This document shows positions 1 to 12,479 of a stretch of DNA of 64,000 nucleotides, piece by piece. Made by a program: the position numbers and the translations under genes. How positions within the stretch are numbered: the stretch's first letter is position 1; each line of letters starts with the position of its first letter. Under the pieces are notes generated by a model that worked only from the letters and a program-made list of their open reading frames with translations, made no database searches and was not told where the DNA came from. The DNA is taken from positions 10,486,475 to 10,550,474 of the forward strand of contig NC_058154.1 of NCBI RefSeq assembly GCF_011075055.1, given 5' to 3'. Source of the stretch: Mangifera indica (taxonomy: Eukaryota > Streptophyta > Magnoliopsida > Sapindales > Anacardiaceae).

Positions 1-84
1 TCATTACATAGTGGCCCAGAAGTCAAATAATTTTCTAGCAGGACTTTCTCATTATAATAGCACTCTCTTAACAGGGTAGATTTG

Positions 85-890
85 AGTAGAACTGTGTTGG
101 GACTCGAGTTTTAAAGTCAGCTCAATTTGAGTAAAGTTAAGTTTAAGTTTGAGTTTAAATTTATCAAGTTTGTTTCAAAGTTATTCGAATTTAGTTTATT
201 TGAAAAGAATCAACCTTGATCAGAGTTTTAAATTCAGGATATTAATTATTTTAACTACTTTTTTAACCGCTTTTATATATATATATATAAAATCACTTTT
301 TTACTTAATATACATTTATAATCATATTTATATTTGAATTCTTTTTAAAAATAAAAATTGTTCGATGAGGTGTTTGGCTATGTACTTGGTTGGCCAGCCA
401 ACTACTTTTTGTTAAAAAAGTTGCAAAAAAAATGGTTAATTGGTTGATTAAACAACTTTCATTTTAAAGGATTTTTTTTTATTTGTTGACTAACAAAACA
501 CTCGGCTAAACAACTTTCATTTTTAAAAGAGTCTTTTAATAACAAGTAGTTGGTTGGTCAACCTAGCATTAGGGCAAACAATTTTTATTTTTAAAAAAAG
601 TTAAATATAAATATGATTATAAATATATATTAAATAAAAATATGATTAGATATGTATAAATAATTAAAATAATTATGCAAAAAAGACTAAAACGATAATT
701 ATTTTAATATGTATTAATCAAAATAACACCGTTTTAATATATTCGTATCAAAATTTTCAAGAATCCCGACCTTAACAAGCTGATTTCAAGCTTGAAAATA
801 TTTAAAAATCATACTTAAACTTGAGCTTAAATTTGCTTGAGCCAAACTTGTTCTCAAACTCAAATAAGCTCAATTTGAATCCAATCTTAT
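85..890. repeat. Degenerate hAT-type repeat relic
   Basis: An AT-rich stretch whose two ends are rich in gagttt/aaactc words in opposite orientation. The middle (about 680-760) carries two spaced AAAACGAT..TTTTAAT-like blocks. The same paired blocks sit inside the clearer hAT-type elements at 29435 and 32187, so this looks like an old member of that family. No clear terminal repeat or target duplication remains, so the limits are approximate. No gene is seen here. Confidence 0.35.
365..575. repeat. Short inverted-repeat element
   Basis: The left end contains TTGGTTGGCCAGCCAACTAC (about 388-407) and the right end the inverse TAGTTGGTTGGTCAACC (about 547-563), with poly-A/T tracts between. It lies inside the older relic around it, so it is probably a small nested MITE. 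No target duplication was found. Confidence 0.4.
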
Positions 891-914
891 TTTCGAGCCA
901 AAATTTCTTCTATC

Positions 915-1310
915 ACAATTATAGTTATCAGTATCTTATGATACACAATAATTAATACTTTTAGAGATGTATCACAATTATATAATATAGATAAAAAATG
1001 ATACGTATTATGAGATGTATCATAATTAATACGATACAGTAAACATATTGTACAATACGATACAATATATATTACTGATACATATAGATATATTTTTAGA
1101 GAAAATAATGATATAATAGAGATGTATGTGAAAAATTTTAAATTTTTAAAGATATTTGTAATATTTTTCAAAATAATAACGTGTCAATTATTTTTTTATT
1201 ATTTTATTTCTTAAAAATTATATCATACTACATAATACGATATATCTAATAGATAATATATAAAATTAAAATTTTAATATATAATATATTACACGGTTTA
1301 ATTAACTTTC
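915..1310. repeat. AT-rich repeat family 1, copy A
   Basis: Extremely AT-rich DNA with repeated GATACA/TGTATC words, then a conserved order: TTTTAGAGAAAATAATGATA, a gtgtat/gatgtat run, ATTTTTAAA, and an ATTATTTTATTT block. The same order recurs at about 23460-23840 and 26325-26660, so this is a dispersed family of about 350-400 bp. Its class is not evident: no terminal repeats or coding capacity are visible. Confidence 0.5.
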
Positions 1311-1564
1311 CGCAATCACCGATCTGACCTGAAACCTTGTCTAAAATGATAGAAGGTTCTGCTGCTAATCCGCTAACCTTTAACAACATTTCTAAATTAC
1401 TTTTACAAGTTTTTGACGTTTTAATTCTGCAAAATTAGGGCAAATCTGAAAGTATATTGTCAAATAAATTCTTACATAAATTTCTTTAAATACTTAATTT
1501 ATATGGACCCAATTATAGGGACACAATGTGTGACTACTTAGTTATAGGGACCCAATGGATGGAT

Positions 1565-2130
1565 GTAGTCCAAACTAGTTTGGACTCAAAGCGACATTTG
1601 GATTAAGGAAGCTTGGATTGAGCTCGAAATTTAAGTCTAAATATTACTTAAACCAGTTTAACTTAATTTAGTTTGATTTAAATTTATTTAATTTAAATTT
1701 GAACTGAAAGATTTAATTTGTTTTTTAAATGAAATCAAACTCTAGTTAAAAAGTGTTCGATTCAAATATATAATTTGAATTAGAAATTCAAATTTGTGGT
1801 TCGATTCAGTTTAAATTCACGACTAGAATAAACCTGAATTGGTGGTTCAAATTCGTGACTCGATCCAATAATTTTGAATATTATTTGGGTAAAATGATGT
1901 CATTTTGTCAATGAACTACGAACTCGATCATTAAATTTGAATCAAACCGAGTTACAAATTTAAACTATTGTTCGAACTATGAAATTGAACTGACTACGCT
2001 GAGCTATTTTTATTCGAACTGAACTTAATTTTGGCTCAATAAATTTGATCCAAACTTGAACCAAACCATTTTTAATGTCACTTGAACTTGAGGGGTTCGA
2101 TCCAATTTGTATCTACCCCAAGCTCAAATA
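1565..2130. repeat. Repeat family 2, copy A
   Basis: About 550 bp rich in tttgaattt/aaattcaaa words. It shares a central landmark (TGAATATTATTTGGGTAAAA, then a cattttgtca block and CTACGAACTCGA) with 25240-25790, where the same order is recognisable. Ends are diverged. Probably a non-autonomous DNA element; superfamily not established. Confidence 0.5.
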
Positions 2131-2309
2131 GATTAAGTTTGATTCAAACACAAGTTGTAGATTTCACTCATTTATTAAAAATGAACCTCTCATCGTATTA
2201 GATCTAAGAAATAATTTGTTTATTGTTGTAAATAAGACACCTCTCTTTAGAGGACCATCCTCCAAGGAGAAAGGTCGACAAGAAGTTTAGTGTTTATCGT
2301 TGTAAATAA

Positions 2310-2479
2310 TAATAAAACCATATATATCAATTTTGAATATACAAATTAATACATACTAATATGTATTATCATTTGATTGAATGTTTTGAATTAAGAATGA
2401 AATAATATCTAATTAGATATTAACACATATAAATATATACTTATTCCTGTACTTAAAACGAGTATATATAATATTGTTC
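2310..2479. mobile_element. Mutator-type MITE, CAATAAAAC family, old copy
   Basis: About 170 bp, nearly palindromic. The left end TAATAAAACCATATA and the reverse complement of the right end GAACAATATTATATA match the two canonical ends of the family at 53516-53686. The middle has the family's ATTATCATTTGATTGAA block and its inverse. No convincing 9-bp target duplication survives. Confidence 0.55.
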
Positions 2480-2589
2480 ACCATATTTTGCATTTGATGG
2501 AATCTCTACACTTTTAAGTAGTACAATGTTCCAATTTCCGGTCAAAATCTCTACACATTGCAGCCAAGGTTACAATTTAACATAACTTT

Positions 2590-3311
2590 TTTCCTAATTC
2601 TAAAGAATACAAACCGCTCTAGTTCGAGCTCGAGCTCGAGCATTCAAGCTAATCCCAACTTGGATCGACCTCAAGTTTGACTAAACTCTGACAAAGATTC
2701 AATTCACACTGACCAGAGCTCGATCTAGAATTTTACAAAATCAGTCGCTCTTGAACAAAGATAATTCTAGCCCATTAATTTTTTTCTTGGTTCAATCTGG
2801 CCCTTCATTATTTGAGTGGCTATTGAGCTCACACCTATTTAGAATTAGCTCAATTTGAATACACTCTAAATAAGACACAGTATACCATCCTAGTCGGGAT
2901 AGCACCAACAGACTCTACCAACCTTCTTCAAACATGGTTCAAAGCTGCATAAATATTCATTTTGATCAAACATTAGAGAAGAACTTGCAGAAATACAGAG
3001 TCATCCATAGCTCCACCAACCCAAATGTACTTGCAGAAAACAAAGGTTTAAAATATATGCATTACATAATATACAAAAGTGATTTGTCCACCCCTTTTTT
3101 TTAATATGATCAATTTACATAAACTTGATTAAAGATCAACCTGCTCTTCTTCTTGTTCATGTCCTTTATCAGCTAATGCCAAAAATTGTTTTGTTCAAAT
3201 ACCCCTATACCCACCTTAAAACTATATAGCTACACAGTTTCCTCTGGTTTAAACAACGTCCCCTATCATTTTAACTAGAAATCAAGAATTGTTTGGAAAA
3301 CACAGGCCAAA
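2590..3311 (-). other. Repeat relic and SPA 3' flank
   Basis: The left part has a GAGCTCGAGCTCGAG run and gctcga-rich text like the hAT-type relics elsewhere in the window. From roughly 2880 to 3311 the DNA loses that texture and probably holds the 3' untranslated region of the minus-strand SPA gene. The poly(A) site was not fixed. No other gene is seen. Confidence 0.35.
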
Positions 3312-6300
3312 TTAAACCATCTCCAGGATTTTTATTTTCCCGGTGGAATTTGCAACTGCTATGGTGGTTGAGGGTTTGCCACGCCAACAGACGGATGAGG
3401 TAAACTGTTCAGCATCATCAATTTCATGGCCAGAGTGGGGGTCGCTGCTGTTGAAGTTGAATGACAGTGCCGGCATGGGGAAAGCTTTATGGTATACAAA
3501 AACCTGTTTCATGAAGAGTATTTGACATTGATAATCGAATGAAACAAAATGTGAAAACTAAAGTGCATACTTTCAAACTGGAAATTTTGGCAAGTGCAGA
3601 TTCTACTGTAATTCTAGGCTTTAAGCACATACATCAATCATACCCCACCTATGAAGAACTGGCTATTTGATCAATACTGCATAAAGTTTCCTGTCATTGT
3701 TAATAAGGGGCAAAACATCCAGTCATAGTTCATGCAGCCAATTTCCAACAGTGGAGATCAAGGGAAATTATTGTAGTCAACAGAGAGACGGAGAGTGATA
3801 GAGCTCTAAAGATAAAGGTTCATTCATGCAGGAGGAATGAAGGAGCAGCCTCCCTCTCCTTCATCTGCGTGAATAAACTTTTATGGTTAGAGCTCTATCA
3901 GAGAGATGAAAGCATTAGCACTAATGACTTTTTCCAGGTAACTGTGCCTGAATGACAACAGAGATCCAAGTGCAGGAAATAAACATTGGATGTACCAAAA
4001 AGGTGAAAGAACCCAACTAAAAACTATTGACTTTTCCAGCATAATTGTGCTTAAATGCCATACTCGCAGGCGACTGCAAGTACAAGGAAATTAGAAAACA
4101 TCAGGGGCTCAGTTTGCAAATTACCATCTAAAATTTCTAGAGTAGGACATAATTTTTATACATGGTGATCTGCGAGTTCATTGGGAAATCGTGAAATGTG
4201 ACTTCCAAACATGAAGCAACCATGTGATACCCGATTTTCTAGATTTTCACTGAAATCAGTTCTAACAGTAGATGTGCATGTAACTCAAAACAGAATGATC
4301 TGTTGATCTCCTTGATATTCGGAAATCAGTCCAAGTAGTGTATGTGGATGTAAATTAAAAGCATATGATTAGTTGATCTCCATGCATATTGGAAGCTTAT
4401 AGTAGGGACCATAACCTTTATTAGGGTTCATTCAATTATCAAAATATGATATTAGCTCGTACCTCGTTAGTTTCTGAGCCTGTAGCAATGTAACCATCAG
4501 ATACTGACAAACCCACAAAGTTCTGAAACAAGAAAAGCATGCATTGCAGCAAAAGTACGTCAACGATGGAGGGACAATAGGATCAATGTCAACATTTGAT
4601 AACAATAAAATCAGATACTTGGAACAAGTTCATCATACAAAGTTAAGAGAGTTCATTAATAAAAATATTAAAAAGCAAAGAGGCATGAGAAGCAGCGATT
4701 GATGCAAAACTAAAAATACATGAAAGCAATCAAAAAATAACATCATGCCAAAATCCTTCCTTTCATAGGCTTGTTTGACTACCACTTTCAACTAACAATT
4801 CTTTGATGATGATAGAACATGGATCATAACCTAAAAGAATGAAACTAAATCTTTCAAATAATTGCATATATTAGCTGTTTGCTCCAGTTCATGTGTCAGT
4901 CGTGAAAACACCAGGATTCCAACCTAGCCAGTTATGTAATAAAAGCAATAAAACATAATGCAAGTGATTGAACATCTTATGTTCCAGAATCATTGGTTTC
5001 ATCCTTTTAACAAATTTCTATTATGGTTAATCACTTTTGAAATAAACAGCTCCCTTAAATGGAAATAAAATTAAATTCCTTTTCTGGGTAGAGGAATACT
5101 AGGAATTTCGGATAAAATGTCTAAAGCCTCTCTCTTGCTTGATTCTTATAAAACTTCTTTGTCAGGAAGGGAACCTACAAATATTCCTATATTATCAGGA
5201 TTTTTGAATCCTCAGTTACTTATCATCCAATGGGTATATTAAATTTCTAATACAAAAGGAAGAAAAAATGGAGCATGATGTATCAGATAATGCTTTCCAA
5301 ATTTATTTATCTATCTGTTGCAAACTATCCAACAATGTCATCTGAAAAACAACAGGAAATTTTTCTTTGATAGAATAGATGGACGTACTCCAATAATTAA
5401 CTCCTAAAATTTTTATCAAGGGGAAAATTTTGTACATATTCAATGTGGTTTCCAATTCCAAAAAATAAGTGATGTATACATACATAGATACATAGATACA
5501 TACATATATATCTATATATATATATATAGACCTCATATAGGCTTTCCTAAACTGCAGATTAATAAAACATCCTGAAGTTTATACCTAATAATATAAGCAT
5601 AAAATCAGTCATATGTACCTTCTCATTCGTGTGACCTGTGAATGACTGAAGGGGAGTATCAATAACCCGTGATGTGCACATTGACAGGTCCCAAAGCTTT
5701 ATAGTGTTATCGATGGATGCTGAAGCAAGAGTTGTTGTGTCCACAAACTTGACATAACTCACAGTTTTGTTGTGCCCAACTAATGTGTATAGTGGAATCC
5801 TCGCATTTCGGAGATCATAATAATAAATCCTATGATCAGCTGAACCAAGTGCAAGTGAACGACTATAATCCAATGGAAACTGCACACAGCAAACATTGGC
5901 CTTTGTTTTTATGGTACCAATACTTACTCCCTGCAGTAGCAACCCACATAACAGAAATGACTCATCACATATCCAGAATTAAATCTACACGGTATGAAAT
6001 TAGATGAATGCAGTATGTTTAGTTTCAAAGCTGAAATCCACCAAATGCAAAAGTGGAATTGCCTGATTGATACTCCAAAGCTTAACTGAACAATCATCGC
6101 TCCCGCTAGCCAATAATGTTGGATCTGATGATGAAAAGTCAATGGACCAGATGCGCCTCTCATGCTCTTTCATTTCTATAAGTACTTGACTTCTTGAAAC
6201 ATCCCAAACCTGAAAAAATAAAGCAAATTGTTCAAAACAAAGTGGTAGAAAGCTCAAAGGTGAATAAAATGTACAGCTTGTTCTACCTGTACCACACCTT

Positions 6301-9300
6301 CAAAGTTACTCGAAGCAATCTGGCTTTTGATATAAGTATTCCAACATATGCTGCTGAGCTTCGATCTACTATCCATTTCAACCACAGGATAATGGATATC
6401 ACGATTTTCATTTATGATTGTATCATATTCAAATACTTTAATCCTCTTGTTCACGCCAGCTGTAGCAAAAAATTCTCCATCACGATCAAAACTGAGGGAG
6501 CATACTAGGCTGGAAGAATTTAATAAATCCCCTTGGTTCAAATCTGCCTTAACCTCCAACTTACTGAATGAAAAATATTTGCACAAACCCTCAAGGAATG
6601 GACTTATCCACCCATTTTGTATATCTTCATTATATCGCTCTTTCGATCCTAAATTATTGACTGAACTTCTTTCAGTTACAACAATAGATCCTCTACCATC
6701 TCTACTTAAAGGTGAATGTCTAATCATAGGTTTCCCAGGAGGCTTGATTTGTCTGCATCTTGTTAAAAAATATGCTGCCTCCAATTTCTTGAAGTTCTTC
6801 ATCAACCGAGAGCTTTTAAAAAGATCACTTCCTTTGTTTTGGGTGAGGGTAGCCGATTTCTGATTACCATCTAGATTATCAACACATTCTTCTATGTTGT
6901 GAACCTGAAGTCCTGGTCTACATGGTTTTCTAGAACCCAAGGTAGAAGAATCATCATTATCATCAATATTCAATGAAGGGAGATTTAACATTGAGTGTTC
7001 ACCCTTCCCCAACTCCCCATACGAACCTCCCTTTTTCTTGAGTGCTGTTTGCTGCTTCTTAACTTCTTCAATATCAGAACAAATAAAAGAAAGACTGGCC
7101 TGCAACTTATCAGCTGCTTCCTGCTTTCTTTGTTGCATCAGCCAAAGGAATTCCAGCAACAACTCCTGCTCATCTGTTCTCTCCCTTAGCTCTATTGCTG
7201 CTTCACGTTCTTCCAAATCAGCTCTGGGTTCATTCAGAAACTCGCTCTGTAACAACTCACTGTTAACAAGGCATGGAAATGTAAGACTCCCACAGACATA
7301 AATTAATGGAACCAGATCAGATGCAAAATATGTTAGAGAAGGTAGGATGATATTTTTAAAATGTAACATCACAATTAAATGAATACAATGCAAACAAAGA
7401 GTCTCCAATTCAAGGAAAATAAACTATAGGAGAATAGTAATCAATCACATAGGGACTCATAAAATCTATGAAGTCTATCCATAAAATTACTACATGGTGA
7501 TTATGCAAATCTTCTAAAAGTAAGGGGACAAAAAAGATTCTTAAACTAGATTATATCCTATCAGTTGAACATTTAAGAACTTATGTATCAATTACCTGCC
7601 TTGGACATGAAACTATCTCCTAATTAGTAGGTGCAGACCTGAACCAATATTTATGTGAGAACTCTAGAACAAACACACTCAGGCAGCTAAATTTAGACAG
7701 GTTTCAAAAATTCCTAAGTCCTAGCTCCATTCTTACATTCAATAAATCAATTTCCATTTAATTTATATACTCCAAAATAATGACGACAAACTTCTTATTG
7801 TGATTAGAAAAACAGTAAAATAATTTTTCACATAGGGTCACAAAAGAAAACAAATTCCTAATCAAATTACATAGCGAATGCAGTTAACATTAACACATGC
7901 TAATGCAAACTATTTTAGCAAGTTAGCACAACAAAACCTTGTGCATTCATTATTCTTAAATTTTCAAAAAAGATAGCAACTTTTATGCTTCTATGCTCAC
8001 ACAAACAATCACCCCAAATTAAGCACCTTGGTAAAAGGATTTTATATCATATTTTAAGACGTAAGTATAATAATAGCAACAAAATTCAGTCTAAAAATTA
8101 CAATTAAACCGAATTTTGCAATGTCCAAGTCAACAAAGATCTTTAAAAAGAGGTTAACCAGAAAATGGTGAATCTAACCAAAGGAGTGTGATGTGGAATA
8201 AAACTAAATTCGAAGAGCTCCACATACTAGACATTGGGTATAATAAAGATTAAAATTATGATGTATGTGAAAGGTAAAATGTGAGGAGAAATCACCCCAT
8301 TTTTGGACGACTACTTGGCTCAGGGTGCAGTAACCATAAGCAAAATGAAGCTTCCTTTGGAAACTTCAGCAGCAATTGAGGAGGGAGAACTCGATGTCTC
8401 AAACTAGACATAGTTCTGGCTTTTTCTTCTCTTGAGCTAAATGGACAGAATAACTACAGAGAAATCAATCATCAAATAAGTGTACAAATGAAATCAAACA
8501 TCAGATTTAGCAGTTTGATCTAGTTTCAAGTATTAGCAAAGATAGCAAAACAACAACAAAGACACTGCTCAGAAAACCTACACCATATGAATTAGGGAGA
8601 ATAGAATAAGTTGCTGCATCTTTTTTGCATACCTCAAAAAGAAGAACACCCAATTGATAAATGTCTGAAGCACAGGAAACTGGAGCACCAGCAATTTCTT
8701 CAGGACTAGTGTACCAATTTGTCTCCATAAGTAAAATCTGTTTCATTGGGAATGGTTGCCTCTTTTCTTCAACTTGTTCCATATTCGTTGTATCCAAGAT
8801 TTTGTTTTCTTCAGTCTCTTTTACTAAAGTTACATGTGTTCCATACATTGAGCTTGATTGAATACAACTAGCTTCTGACAAAGCATTTCTTTGAGTTGTC
8901 AATGGCTGAATCTCTTCACTTCTCAACCTTCCTCTTTGCCAAAGCATGTCATGGGGCAAAGGATAAGATAAATCTTTAACCTCCAAATTTTGGCTATTGA
9001 ATCCTTCCTCAGAAGAATCAGACCCAGAATCTGAGCATGAAGCAGATTCAACGAAAGAGACATGATTAATTGAGGACATGACAAAGCATGACGGCCGAAC
9101 ATTATGAACAACAATACCTTCTGAATGCGCTATATTTACAATCTCCACTATTTGTCTAAATATATGCAAGCATTCAAAGGCATCTAGGACTCGTTTGGGT
9201 CTATCCAACCACTGCCTCAAACTAGCATCACCCCACTCTTTAGCATGAACAAAAGGGTCAATAGCCGTGTTATCCTCACGAACCCCAGATAAATCACCCT

Positions 9301-9487
9301 GATTTCTTAGAGAATCACTGTGAGCCACCACAACCCAATCACCCTCCTTCATAAACTCAAAATCATGTGATGTATCAGCTGAAACCCCAACTCCTTCCAC
9401 ATGACGAAGTATAGGTCCAGAAGTATTCAATGCCCTAGAACTAACAGATTCCTGCCAAGCAGAGTCAGAAGAACCTTCCATTGTCAT
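3312..9487 (-). CDS. SPA3: SPA1-related protein (SPA3/SPA4 type)
   Basis: Likely partner of the COP1 ubiquitin ligase that represses light responses in the nucleus (family knowledge). Coding exons, minus strand: 9487-8633, 8453-8296, 7259-6287, 6209-6063, 5930-5619, 4522-4463, 3503-3312; together 2697 bp, in frame, 898 residues, close to the family's usual 800-900. The N-terminal half is a degenerate kinase-like domain: [14 protein letters not shown] near residue 85, then [20 protein letters not shown] near 265-285. It lacks HRD and DFG motifs, as expected for SPA. A coiled coil ([19 protein letters not shown]) follows near 355-410, and a WD40 propeller from about 590 to the end, including [32 protein letters not shown] and VYHKAFPMP in the propeller point to the SPA3/SPA4 branch. 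The start could be the second Met, two codons in. The exon 4/5 join uses a GC donor. Confidence 0.9.
3797..3899. other. miRNA-precursor-like hairpin in SPA intron
   Basis: Within the last SPA intron (3504-4462) the arm starting GATAGAGCTCTAA at 3797 pairs perfectly with TTAGAGCTCTATC ending at 3899. Moving inward, ATAAAGGTTCATTCATGCAG pairs with the opposite arm at 18-19 of 20 positions counting G:U. An inner stem ATGAAGGAG/CTCCTTCAT then closes on a loop of about 10 nt. The arms are too well matched for chance. I do not recognise a known plant miRNA. It could instead be a short palindromic MITE. Confidence 0.5.
4252..4391. repeat. Diverged tandem duplication in SPA intron
   Basis: Two adjacent units of about 70 bp both run GAAATCAGT, then a GT-rich stretch with ATGT.GATGTAA, then GTTGATCTCC. 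They start at about 4252 and 4322. A similar looser pair begins at 3926 and 4030 (GACTTTT.CCAG). This is intronic local duplication with no coding meaning. Confidence 0.55.
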
Positions 9488-10800
9488 CCACCTGGGGCTG
9501 CATGAAGATTAATATCACACATCTAAGAAAAGGATGAATTAACTAGCTTCTACCACACTCCCTCAACTCCACCATTACCATTTTCAATCAAAAACTCATT
9601 TCCAACTATGCTGTTAAAAATACTATAAACTTCAGGCCAAGCTAAAACCCTCAGCGCCAAAAAAATAAACACGGGACCCTGTTACACACACAAAAGTAAA
9701 CAACATGAAACTCGCAGGATAAAAAAATAGCATTAAAGATAACAACAACAGCCGCACCACAACACCACCCCCTCCCCCAATCACCAGCACCACCAATCAA
9801 TAAAACACTCATTAAACTCCGCAACCACTCCAAAATGCACAAACCCATGACATAACCAAGATCACTTATATGCAATTCCAGCACCAACATCAAAAAGCAT
9901 ATGCTACCAAAACCCTTCAGTGGTATACGATAATATAATAATAAGAAAAATACACATATGCTATAGAAAGAATGAGATACACACCAGTATAGCCTAGAAG
10001 AGATCATTATTGTGATGTTGCTAAGGTAACCTGAAAACTGAACCACACAGCCAAAAAGACTTGTAGTTTACATTGTAAAGTGTAAACAACAAAAGCTCTG
10101 CAGCCTCATAAAATTCTTAACTTTTATTTTATCAGAAACAAAATCAAACAAACAAAAAACCAACCCTCGAAAAACCCAGACCGTCTGTTGAATAAACAAA
10201 TATTTCTCCTCATGCACGTAGCAAATTATTTAATGTTTCTCCATCTAGGCTACGTGGCAGAATTACAACCTAGAGTACATTTATGGATATTGGCGAAAAA
10301 CATAAGTTAAGACATTTAGTGGGCCATCAAATGAAAATGTGAGAAATATTATATTCTGCAAACAAGTTAAAAAGGCCAAAAAAAAAATTTATTACTCAAA
10401 GAAGAAAGTGGCCATTATTAAATAATTAGCATAGCATACGATTAAGTACACAATCCTGTATCTCTTAACGATGTAAACGATCTTATAAAAAAAGATTCAG
10501 TTTTGATCATGTAACGTAGATAAACTGAACTGAATCTGAAAAACTTAAAAGCAAGCAAAGCAGTTGACTGCAAAGCTACAGTAACTGATAGAGGAGAACC
10601 CACCTTGAAATCATAATCAATATCAGATCTTTTTCGCGGTTTGTAGTAAAATCGTGAACTGGGTATTAAAAAATCAAAGCTCACACATCCCAGTTAGAAG
10701 AGCTGACTTGTAGCTGGCTCTTCAGTTTCAATTCATCCACAGATATTAAAAATTAAAACTTGTTGTTTAGGAAGACTAGTGAACTGAAAGAAAAGACGCT
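9488..10800 (-). other. SPA 5' leader with probable intron
   Basis: Reading the minus strand, an acceptor-like CTTCATGCAG lies just before the start codon (about 9500) and a donor-like AAGGTGGGTTC lies near 10600. This suggests a 5' untranslated intron of about 1.1 kb and a first non-coding exon around 10605-10790. Plant SPA and COP1-like genes often have such leaders. Several small ORFs in between look accidental. Confidence 0.4.
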
Positions 10801-10826
10801 GTGGGGATCAGGTTAAGAGAATAATC

Positions 10827-10945
10827 GGTAGGGGTGTGCAAAGTTCAAACCTTCAAACCGGATCAAACTGTGTGAAAATTATGGTTTGATTTGCAAAACA
10901 GTTCAGTTTAGGTTGAGAAAATTGGAAAAAAAAACAGTTGATACT
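10827..10945. repeat. Fragment of a TAGGGGTG-ended element
   Basis: TAGGGGTGTGCAAAG followed by ttcaaacc/ggtttgat words resembles one end of hAT-type elements that start TAGGGGTG. Only about 120 bp is recognisable and no partner end is seen. It lies directly upstream of the SPA leader. Confidence 0.3.
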
Positions 10946-11213
10946 TCGATTCTGTGAAACTTCTGCCGACTTTCCATTTCACGCGATTTCCCGACAACAG
11001 CGATGAGGACTTTGACTGCGTTGAACAACCGACTTCATTGCGTCGTTATTCCCCAAAAATAGAGACTTATCCTCAAGAGGGGCAGTATAATTTTTTCCCA
11101 CTCTTTTCTAAACTCGGCGATTTTATCAGTAGATTTATACTGCTTAATTTCATTTTATCAATCGTGTTTGAGGAATGTACCGCTGCAGAATTAGATATTC
11201 CTACCTCCAGTTC

Positions 11214-11249
11214 ATGGCTAGCGCTAAACCCCAACAAGAGATATCAAAG
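11214..11249 (+). other. Possible orphan first exon
   Basis: ATG at 11214 opens a 12-codon frame, MASAKPQQEISK, ending exactly at a donor-like AAG|GTGAATTC. The upstream 300 bp is less AT-rich than its surroundings, so this resembles a first coding exon. No matching second exon could be found in the next 2.5 kb. It may be the severed start of a gene, for example of the GID8 type whose N-termini I recall as somewhat similar, or chance. Low confidence. Confidence 0.2.
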
Positions 11250-12070
11250 GTGAATTCTTCCTTTGCTTTTGGGTTTGGTTTCAGTGCTTCTTCCTTTTTT
11301 TATATCGATATTTCTTGTTGGAAGGTTAAATTCTCGAGTTCTGTTTGTAAGATTCTTTTGAAGTGTTCCTTAAAATTATGGTGGACCAATGTGTGTTAGG
11401 CTACATGTCTTGATATTTTAATGTTTTGTCTTCCCAAGCACAGCATGAAGGCTAAATTAGCCATAACCTAACATGCTATTTTTGGAGAATTATTCATGCT
11501 TTGCAATGGATTGATTTGTCATAATTCATCACAGTTGATTTCCTCTTGAACAATCTCTTCAATGTCAAGCTTTCTCGTTGGTTTTCTAGCTGATTCAAAT
11601 CAAAGCCTCAAGAGAACAATTTGTTGCTCATGAACACTATAGACTTGTATGGTTTTGAATGCCTGGGTGGGAGGACAAGAGAGGAACCCTAACTTGAACC
11701 AGATCGCCCTCTCAGGGTTGGAACGACCACACCAAATATATGAAACCTCAAACCACCACTCTCTTAGGTAAGTCCAAGAGTTTATGTTGATATGTCATTA
11801 ATAGGTTTTGAACCCATGCTTCCTTGCTTGGGCAGCCCCCACCAGTTAATTCCATACTCTATATTGCTAGCAAATCTTTGGATGATACTTTTTAGCTATG
11901 TTGGCAATTATCTCTCGACCCAGTATTTCTTCATAGTTTGGGAGCTTCATATACATTTTTATCATGGAAGATGAACATGGTAAGCCACTTCAAAACATTA
12001 CCCATATAGTGTATAAAAAATCAAATATTTACAGTCTTTCTATTGGTTTCTTATGCCAGTTTTACTTATA

Positions 12071-12204
12071 CAATAAAAGTATGTATACAAACAACGATGT
12101 GTCACCATATGATTGAATATTGTTTTATCTTTAATTTTCAATCATATAATCACATGATAATACGTTGTTATTTGTGTATAAAGATTATGCACATAACACT
12201 GCTC
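12071..12204. mobile_element. Mutator-type MITE, CAATAAAAC family
   Basis: A 134-bp near-palindrome. The left end is CAATAAAAGTATGTA and the reverse complement of the right end is GAGCAGTGTTATGTG, the two canonical ends of the family. The flanks TTACTTATA (12062-12070) and TTATCTATA (12205-12213) agree at 7 of 9 positions, consistent with an aged 9-bp target duplication. Internal blocks CATATGATTGAATATT and its inverse are shared with the other copies. Confidence 0.7.
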
Positions 12205-12479
12205 TTATCTATATATGCTATTTTCAGTAGGCATAGCATACAACTTTCCTTCTTACCCATATCTGCTTTTCATTTTGCCATGTTTCATCAGACCTATCGT
12301 GTTTGGTTTTCCTTTCCAGTACACATTAAGCAAGTCAGCCTCATTTCATAATGTCTATGCTTACATTGTTTTAGGTAAAGTTGCTTTTCCAAAACATAAT
12401 TGTTCTGCAACTTTTGCCTTTTAGTCATGTACTCTATTTGGCAAATTGTTTCCTTATCTATTTAAATTATATTAACTTA

